The notes beneath the pieces were generated by a model. That model was not told the DNA's origin, did no database searches, and saw only the letters and a program-made list of their open reading frames with translations. Shown piece after piece: positions 50,402 through 55,618 of a stretch of 55,618 bases of DNA. Position 1 is the first letter of the stretch. Each line of letters opens with the position of its first letter. The stretch spans positions 1 to 55,618 of the forward strand of contig CAYWGR010000010.1 of NCBI GenBank assembly GCA_964458015.1, given 5' to 3'. Both the position numbers and the translations under genes were made by a program. The DNA is from CAYWGR01 sp964458015. Lineage in GTDB: Bacteria > Planctomycetota > Planctomycetia > Pirellulales > Thermoguttaceae.

Positions 50402-51655
50402 ATGAACAAGAAGTGTGCTCCATCGCGTCGAGATTTCTTGAAGACGGCCGCTGTGTCGGTCGCGGCGCCTTATGTGATTACGTCCGCTGCCTTGGGCGAC
50501 GACGCTCGTCCGCCCGCCAGTGAACGAATCGTCGTGGGCGGCATCGGCATCGGCAACATGGGCTCGGGCGATCAGGGTGCTTTCCTCGCCCGCGGCGACG
50601 TGCAGTATGTCGCCGTTTGCGATGTCAAAGGCAGCCTGCGCAACGCCGCCAAGGATCGCGCCGACAACCACTATAAGAACAAAGACTGCAAAGCCTACAA
50701 CGATTTCCGCGAGCTATTGGCCCGTAAGGACATCGACGCCGTGCATATCGCCACGCCCGACCACTGGCATTCGCTCATGCTGATCGAAGCTTGCCGAGCG
50801 GGCAAGGACGTTTATTGCCAGAAACCGGAAACGCGAACCCTGCGCGAAGGCGCCATGATGGTCGATGCCGCAAGGCGTTATAGCCGCGTGGTCTCCGGCG
50901 GCAGTCAGCGCGTGTTGGAAGACTACCACAAAATCGTCGATCCTTGCTGGGACGGAACGCTGGGCGCGATCAAGTCGATCAACGTCAATTGCTGGCCGCC
51001 TTCGGTCCGCTGCAACCTTCCCGCGCAACAAACGCCCGACGACCTCGATTGGGACTTGTGGCTTGGCCCCGCGCCCTGGGCGCCGTTCAACGAGCGCCGC
51101 TATAGCGGCACGTTCGGTTTCATGGAAAACGGCGGCTCCGGTTGGCGTGCGTGGGACGACTACTCCGGCGGCATGTTGACCGACTGGGGCGCGCACCACA
51201 TGGGCGGGGCTCTGTTCGCCGTCGATGTTCGCGAGCTTCAGCCGACCGAGGTGGTTTTCCACAAGGAAAAAGAAGGGCAATACCTCTCCTTCCAATTCCC
51301 CAATGGCATTCAAGTCACCCTGAATCGTCCCGGCTACGACAACCTGAAAGTGGAAGGCACGCCGGGCGAAAAACGCGCCCCCAAGACCGTGCCGACCTAC
51401 AAGGGCGAAGGCGGAAACAGCTACGGCGGCAAGGGCGGCATCCACGGCGACTTCATCCAATGCGTGAAAACCCGCGAAAAACCGTTCCGCGATATCCAAT
51501 TCGCCATCAATACGATGTGCGTCTGCCAAATGGCCATCATCGCCAGCGAACTGAAACGTTCGCTGAAGTGGGATGCGGCCAAGCAAGAGTTCCCAGGCGA
51601 CGACGAAGCGAACCGTTTCCTCGATCGCGCCCGCCGCGAACCCTGGCAACTCTAA
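50402..51655 (+). CDS. Tat-exported Gfo/Idh/MocA family oxidoreductase
   Basis: 417 aa from ATG 50402. The signal has the twin-arginine pattern SRRDFLKTAAVSVAAPYVIT, so the folded enzyme with its NAD(P) goes to the periplasm. The NAD fold follows: VVGGIGIGNMGSGDQGAFLA, then the DFRELLARKDIDAVHIATPD turn. The catalytic lysine is in YCQKPETRTLREG (family YxEKP; here Gln replaces Glu). The C-terminal part (GGMLTDWGAHHMGGALFAV) is typical of planctomycete members. Such enzymes oxidise or epimerise sugars. It begins the group with HEAT, fucosidase-like and HEAT genes and has a clear promoter at 50161. Confidence 0.93.
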   Translation: MNKKCAPSRRDFLKTAAVSVAAPYVITSAALGDDARPPASERIVVGGIGIGNMGSGDQGAFLARGDVQYVAVCDVKGSLRNAAKDRADNHYKNKDCKAYNDFRELLARKDIDAVHIATPDHWHSLMLIEACRAGKDVYCQKPETRTLREGAMMVDAARRYSRVVSGGSQRVLEDYHKIVDPCWDGTLGAIKSINVNCWPPSVRCNLPAQQTPDDLDWDLWLGPAPWAPFNERRYSGTFGFMENGGSGWRAWDDYSGGMLTDWGAHHMGGALFAVDVRELQPTEVVFHKEKEGQYLSFQFPNGIQVTLNRPGYDNLKVEGTPGEKRAPKTVPTYKGEGGNSYGGKGGIHGDFIQCVKTREKPFRDIQFAINTMCVCQMAIIASELKRSLKWDAAKQEFPGDDEANRFLDRARREPWQL

Positions 51656-51659
51656 AAAA

Positions 51660-51734
51660 CCTCCCCTCGCCCATTTACGGGAGAGAGGGGAAAGACACAA
51701 CCTCCCCTCGCCCGTTTACGGGAGAGGGGCCGGG
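51660..51734. repeat. Twin REP-like repeat after the oxidoreductase
   Basis: Two copies 41 bases apart of CCTCCCCTCGCCC...GGGAGAG (51660-51692 and 51701-51734), each able to form a stem with the TTTAC loop. The second runs on as GGGGCCGGGGGTGAGGGG, a phrase common in bacterial REP-like elements. It may also act as a terminator. Confidence 0.8.
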
Positions 51735-51817
51735 GGTGAGGGGATTGGATGATGCACGTGTTCTATGATGTTTTGGAAAACTTTCCTCAAAAATAAACCT
51801 GCAAAGGAACCTTGGAT

Positions 51818-52525
51818 ATGTCAGCGGAACTAGACAAAGCTTTTGAGTCGCTCAATTCCTTCGATTGGGGTGCTGACCGCAACTTGATGAATCCCATCGA
51901 GGACGCCATCGTGGCCGCACACGGCAATGCCGAAGCGACGAAGCAGTTGGAAACTCGTTTGGCGGCCGTTTTGAAAAGCGGCGCGCCGCGCGACGCCAAA
52001 GACTACGCTTGCCGCAAGCTGGCCGTCGTCGGCACGGCAGCCTGTGTGCCTACCTTGGCCGAGTTGTTGACCGACTACGCCAATTCCCACATGGCCCGCT
52101 TTGCCCTGGAACGCATTAGCGCTCCCGAAGCGGCCGAGGCGTTGCGCAACGCGTTGCCGAAAGTGACCGGCGTGCTCAAAATCGGCGTGGTCGGTTCGTT
52201 AGGCGTTCGTCGCGATGCGGCCAGCGTGCCGGCGATTGCCGCCCTGTTGGGCGACGCCGATCCCACGATGGTTGCCGCCGCCGCCCATGCCCTGGGCAAT
52301 ATCGGCAACAGCAAAGCTGCCCAGGCAGTCGGCAACGTTCTGAAAACCGCTCCCGACGCCGCCAAACCGACCGTGGTTGATGCTAATCTGCTTTGTGCCG
52401 AGCATCTGTTGGCCGAAGGCAAGAAGCCGGCAGCCATCGCGATCTACAAATCGCTTGGCGGCGAAGATCAGCCCAAGCACGTTCGTCTCGCGGCGAAACA
52501 AGGCTTGCTGGCCGCCATTAAGTAG
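51818..52525 (+). CDS. HEAT-repeat protein
   Basis: 235 aa from ATG 51818 (AAAGGA 10 bases upstream). Cytoplasmic: no signal seen. Most of it is short helical HEAT/PBS-lyase-like repeats of about 30 residues (for example ASVPAIAALLGDADPTMVAA and ALGNIGNSKAAQAVGNVLKT). Such repeats make a curved scaffold that binds partners. It follows the Tat oxidoreductase gene by 162 bases, with REP-like repeats between. Its role probably relates to the sugar-processing genes around it, but nothing in the sequence shows a partner. Confidence 0.85.
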   Translation: MSAELDKAFESLNSFDWGADRNLMNPIEDAIVAAHGNAEATKQLETRLAAVLKSGAPRDAKDYACRKLAVVGTAACVPTLAELLTDYANSHMARFALERISAPEAAEALRNALPKVTGVLKIGVVGSLGVRRDAASVPAIAALLGDADPTMVAAAAHALGNIGNSKAAQAVGNVLKTAPDAAKPTVVDANLLCAEHLLAEGKKPAAIAIYKSLGGEDQPKHVRLAAKQGLLAAIK

Positions 52526-52839
52526 TTGCTTCCGTCGGTAAAGATACGTCTGACGCCATGCCCGCCAAGCCGCGGGCATGGCGTTCCATCATCTCATATT
52601 GCCGACAACTCTTGCAGATGTTCGGCAATCAGACGCAGAAATTTTCTATGGTCAAAATAGATAACTGTGAAGCGGGCGGGCTTGCCTGCCGTGTTTATGA
52701 GTAGTTGTATACCCACAACCGCCAAAATCCGTTACTGCACCCCGGCAATTTGGATCACGAACAACATCGAAATTAAAATATATGTAGGGCAGGTCGAGCA
52801 TAGCGTTCCAAGGTTGCCGTTTACGAAAGGGTTTGTTCA
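52526..52839. other. Intergenic stretch with hairpin and dispersed-repeat copy
   Basis: 314 bases. CGCCATGCCCGC (52554-52565) pairs perfectly with GCGGGCATGGCG (52572-52583), a 12-base stem with no T run; its ATGCCC core matches the hairpin at 49689. A third loose copy of the GTAGGGC arm is at 52784-52805. No gene seen. Confidence 0.6.
52554..52583. terminator. Perfect 12-bp hairpin after the HEAT gene
   Basis: 12-base stem, 6-base loop, 29 bases past the stop. No T run; possible mRNA-end or REP stem. Confidence 0.55.
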
Positions 52840-53811
52840 ATGAATCCCATTTATGCGTGTCTTTTTGCGACGGCAATTGCGGCAGCTAGTACTACGGTTG
52901 CGGCCGAACGCAATCCGGCCACGGATTGGCTCTCCGAAGCCAAGGTCGGCGCATTTGCGCACTTTTTGCCGGGCGCGTCGAACTTCGCGCTCGTCGAAAA
53001 ATACGACGTTCCGGCCGTGACAAAACAACTTTCGGATGCCGGTGTAAAATACTTCGTTCTTACGCTCGGCCAAAACTCCGGCTACATGAACTCCCCCAAC
53101 GAAACCTACGACAAAATCGCGGGATTCAAACCTGGCGAGCGTTGCGCCAAACGCGATCTGCCGAAGGAAATGGCTGCCGCGCTGAAGCCCTATGGAATTC
53201 GCCTGATGCTCTATCTGCCTTGCCAAACGCCGAACGGCGACCTTCAAGCCGTTCGCGCCTTCGGGTTGCCCGAAACGCCGGCTAATACCGACCGCAAAAT
53301 TGATCTTGCATTTGCCAAAAAATGGGCCTCGGTCATTCGTGAATGGTCCGACCGGTACGGCGACAACGTCGTCGGGTGGTGGTTCGACGGCGGATACGAG
53401 TGGGTCGGCTTCAATTCCGAAATCGCAAGCATCTATTCCGAGGCCGTTAAACACGGCAATCCGAAAGCCATCGCCACATTTAACCCCGGCGTAAGTCTCA
53501 AACGCTGGACCACGGCCGAAGACTATACGGCCGGCGAAATCAACGATCCCTTCACGCTTACCTGCGACGGCCGGTGGCTCGGTGGTTCCCAATGGCAGGT
53601 GCTCACATTCCTGGGCAATTCCTGGGGACAGCGAAACATTCGCCATCCCGACGCCTCGTGGACCGCCTGGGTAGCTAAAGTCACATCGAAAGGCGGCGCC
53701 GTAACCTTGGATATCGGCCCCAACTATGATCCCGCCGTCGCGCCCGTAGGCACGTTTTCCGAAGCACAACTAAAACAACTCCGGGCCATCGTCGATGCCG
53801 CCGGTAAGTAA
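52840..53811 (+). CDS. Secreted GH29-like (alpha-L-fucosidase-fold) hydrolase
   Basis: 323 aa with a signal (MNPIYACLFATAIAAASTTV). The catalytic barrel of GH29 is visible: GVKYFVLTLGQNSGYMNSPN near the front and VVGWWFDGGYEW with the nucleophile Asp, then IATFNPGVSLKRWTTAEDYT where the acid region lies. Classical fucosidases are 430 residues or more and end with a beta-sandwich; here the second domain is missing, so it is a short form. It may cut fucose or another sugar from algal or host polysaccharide in the periplasm. It lies between two HEAT genes, 40 bases before the second. Family likely, substrate not proven. Confidence 0.85.
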   Translation: MNPIYACLFATAIAAASTTVAAERNPATDWLSEAKVGAFAHFLPGASNFALVEKYDVPAVTKQLSDAGVKYFVLTLGQNSGYMNSPNETYDKIAGFKPGERCAKRDLPKEMAAALKPYGIRLMLYLPCQTPNGDLQAVRAFGLPETPANTDRKIDLAFAKKWASVIREWSDRYGDNVVGWWFDGGYEWVGFNSEIASIYSEAVKHGNPKAIATFNPGVSLKRWTTAEDYTAGEINDPFTLTCDGRWLGGSQWQVLTFLGNSWGQRNIRHPDASWTAWVAKVTSKGGAVTLDIGPNYDPAVAPVGTFSEAQLKQLRAIVDAAGK

Positions 53812-53851
53812 TCAATCTCGTTCGTCTCTTGCACAATCTATTTTCTTCGCT

Positions 53852-55249
53852 ATGAAAACATTACGATTTTCGCTTTTGATCGTGGGCGTTGCCTGTCTGT
53901 TCACGTGCGTCGTTCCCGGCGCGGTCTTGTCGGCCGATGCCCCCTCGGACGACGCCGCCTCGGCCATCATCGAACTGCTCGGCGACAAAGACAAAGACAT
54001 CCGGGCGTTGGGGATGCAGCAAGTGCGTGAAGGGGCCAAAGGGGCCGCGGCCACGAAACAATTCGCCGCCCTGCTGCCGAAACTTGAACCGAACATTCAA
54101 GTGGAACTCTTGGGCGCGTTGGCTGCCCGGGGCGACAAAACCGCCCGCGAGGCAGTGCTCGATTGCCTGAAAAGCAACGACGCCGCCGTTCGCACCGCGG
54201 CCCTGGTAGCGTTGGGCCCGTTGGGCGAGGCAACCGACGTGCCGTCGCTGATCCAGAAAATCGTTTCCTCCGATCAGACCGAGAAAAAAGCAGCCAACAC
54301 ATGCTTAACACAATTATGCGGTCCGTCGATCAACAAGGCTATTGCCGCTGAGTTGAAGTCGGCCAAGCCGGAGCTTCGCATTGCTATATTCAGCATTCTG
54401 GAATCGCGCCGCGCCGCCGACTGTGCTCCCGAGATCCTGGCCTTCGCTCAAGATTCCGATCCCCGAGTGCAAAAGGCCGCAATGGATGCCCTGGGCCGTT
54501 TGGCCAAGCCTGAACACGTGGCCGGCATGGTCATCGGCGTGTTGAAAGCAAAGCCCGGCGCGGAGCGTGAAGCTGCCGAAAAAGCCGTCATGTTCGTCTG
54601 CAATCGCGAGAAGGACGCCGAGCGCCGGGCAACGCCGTTGCTGGCCGTTTGGAATAATTATAACGACGACGAGGAAACCGCTTTGTTGCCTCTGCTCGGA
54701 CGCATCGGCGGAAGCGAGGCGTTGAAAATCGTCGATGCCGCCATGGCCGACGCCGCTTTGCCGCGTCGCGAGGCCGGTCTTCGGGCGCTATGCAACTGGC
54801 CCGATGCTTCGATCGCCCCCAAACTCATCGAGTTGGTGAAAACGACCAAGGACGCGAACGTTCGCCGCTCGGCATTGCAGGCGTTGTCGCGCGTCGCGGC
54901 ATTGCCCGACAAACGCTCGGCCGCCGAACGGCTGGAGACGCTGAAAACCGCCATGACGCTGGCCGCTGCCGACGATGAACGCAATTACGTTTTGAAGCGG
55001 GCGAAAGCGGTGCGGACGATAGAATCGCTCCGATTCGTTGCCCCGTATATGGACCAACCCGCCTATGCTCAGGAAGCCTGTGCGACGGTTGTCGAGTTGG
55101 CCCATCATCGCGAGTTGCGAGGGCCGAACAAAGCGGAATTCGACAAAGCGCTCGACATGGTGATTCGCACGAGCAAGGACGCCGACATCGTTGACCGTGC
55201 CCAACGCTACAAAAAAGGACAAACGCGCGGCTTGGGGCCCGTGAAATAA
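53852..55249 (+). CDS. Exported HEAT-repeat protein
   Basis: 465 aa from ATG 53852 (an upstream in-frame start at 53795 overlaps the previous gene). The signal FSLLIVGVACLFTCVVPGAV ends near LSADAP. The mature part is HEAT repeats over most of its length (ALLPKLEPNIQVELLGALAA; VPSLIQKIVSSDQTEKKAAN). It closes the sugar group; its stop is 3 bases from the convergent ABC permease stop. It has the same fold as the 51818 gene but is about twice as long and is exported, so the two may serve different compartments. Confidence 0.87.
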   Translation: MKTLRFSLLIVGVACLFTCVVPGAVLSADAPSDDAASAIIELLGDKDKDIRALGMQQVREGAKGAAATKQFAALLPKLEPNIQVELLGALAARGDKTAREAVLDCLKSNDAAVRTAALVALGPLGEATDVPSLIQKIVSSDQTEKKAANTCLTQLCGPSINKAIAAELKSAKPELRIAIFSILESRRAADCAPEILAFAQDSDPRVQKAAMDALGRLAKPEHVAGMVIGVLKAKPGAEREAAEKAVMFVCNREKDAERRATPLLAVWNNYNDDEETALLPLLGRIGGSEALKIVDAAMADAALPRREAGLRALCNWPDASIAPKLIELVKTTKDANVRRSALQALSRVAALPDKRSAAERLETLKTAMTLAAADDERNYVLKRAKAVRTIESLRFVAPYMDQPAYAQEACATVVELAHHRELRGPNKAEFDKALDMVIRTSKDADIVDRAQRYKKGQTRGLGPVK

Positions 55250-55252
55250 GGA

Positions 55253-55618
55253 TTAAACATCCAATTCCCGGCGTCGTGTCACCAACAGCCAGAGGAAAAA
55301 CGGGCCGCCGAGCAATGCCGTGATAATGCCGACCGGCAGTTCGGCCGTCATCACGGTGCGCGAGATCGTGTCGCAAATCACGAGGAACACGCCGCCGAAA
55401 ACCAGCACGACCGGAAACAGGTAGCGGTGGTCGGGCCCCGTCTTCAAGCGGCAAATATGAGGAACCATCAGGCCCACAAAACCGATGGGGCCGCAAATGG
55501 CCACCACCGCGCCGACCATCAACGAGACGGCAAAAAACAGCAAGAGCTTCGACTGCTGGACATTGACGCCGCGGCTGAAGGCGAACTCTTCGCCCGTGCT
55601 AAGCAAATTCAGTTCCAG
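55253..55618 (-). CDS. FecCD/BtuC-type ABC transporter permease, 5' part cut by window edge
   Basis: The C-terminal 121 residues of an inner-membrane permease for iron-siderophore, haem or cobalamin uptake. The recognisable block is GPIGFVGLMVPHICRLKTGPD, which contacts the ATPase, with membrane segments LLLFFAVSLMVGAVVAICG and FPVVLVFGGVFLVICDTISR and the family end LGGPFFLWLLVTRRRELDV. The frame is open to 55618 and beyond; a TTG near the edge (55606) is not the real start. A matching ATPase and binding protein should lie outside the window. Substrate not decidable. Confidence 0.93.
   Translation of the reverse strand: MELNLLSTGEEFAFSRGVNVQQSKLLLFFAVSLMVGAVVAICGPIGFVGLMVPHICRLKTGPDHRYLFPVVLVFGGVFLVICDTISRTVMTAELPVGIITALLGGPFFLWLLVTRRRELDV

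Noticed and set aside
1..55618. CRISPR arrays, prophage and classic defence genes
   Set aside because: No spaced identical repeats, no phage structural genes and no restriction or Cas proteins; the only module of this sort is the toxin-antitoxin pair.
1..55618. tRNA or rRNA genes
   Set aside because: No stretch with tRNA arm and TTCGA-loop pattern or rRNA core was found by eye in the intergenic regions.

Overview
The window is about 55.6 kb of chromosome from a member of the Planctomycetes, most likely a Pirellulales-type lineage. This rests on gene content, not on a marker search: a fused SecD-SecF translocase, a Ser/Thr kinase with a proline-rich outer segment, twin squalene-cyclase-like repeat proteins with an N-terminal membrane anchor, a Tat-exported Gfo/Idh/MocA oxidoreductase beside HEAT-repeat proteins and a fucosidase-like hydrolase, and many secreted proteins of unknown function. 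It looks like an ordinary genomic contig or MAG scaffold with one 10-N gap (31313-31322). I found no rRNA, tRNA, CRISPR array or prophage.

Layout. 1-2343 (minus): SIS isomerase and two PfkB sugar kinases in overlapping frames, entering from the left edge. 2641-4900: an EamA exporter divergent from an AraC regulator. 5161-9155: a membrane protein, acpS and a receptor-like Ser/Thr kinase. 9344-15775: a DUF2752 protein, a lipoprotein, an alpha/beta hydrolase lacking its nucleophile serine, a secreted protein, an SGNH esterase and a TrpB2-type tryptophan synthase beta. 15934-19206 (minus): a soluble PAS histidine kinase, a FixJ-like regulator and a cysteine-rich 2x[4Fe-4S] protein in one direction. 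19331-20499: a complete IS630-family element. 20567-27937 (minus): a 650-residue protein of unknown family in an operon with an M16 peptidase, then an NTF2-like protein, a nucleotide-sugar epimerase and a TerC protein.

28099-39235 is a housekeeping block: yajC-secDF, ymdB-like, rny, tilS, prmC, prfA, rpmE. 39589-43139 holds the squalene-repeat pair, followed by a DUF2617 protein, a toxin-antitoxin pair, an AT-richer secretin-like gene, an alpha/beta hydrolase with a TPR protein, and a small secreted protein. 50402-55249 is a probable sugar-degradation group (Tat oxidoreductase, HEAT, GH29-like, HEAT). The right edge cuts a FecCD/BtuC-type ABC permease.

The most unusual signal is not a protein system but repeat architecture. 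Heptanucleotide tandem arrays (consensus TARYCCC) end within a few bases of the start codons of acpS, ymdB and tilS, always with the same strand orientation. Other 7-bp arrays lie between prfA and prmC and, in frame, inside prmC. Two loci (4944-5123 and 33044-33244) share a direct repeat / inverted arms / direct repeat layout. In the second, the duplicated segment is the 3' end of rny, and the two palindromic arms differ by a compensatory base-pair swap. These look like non-autonomous repeat elements with a structural constraint. Gene-level items worth following are the unknown 650-residue protein with its M16 partner, the kinase/regulator/Fe-S operon, and the paired cysteine motif in the squalene-repeat proteins.
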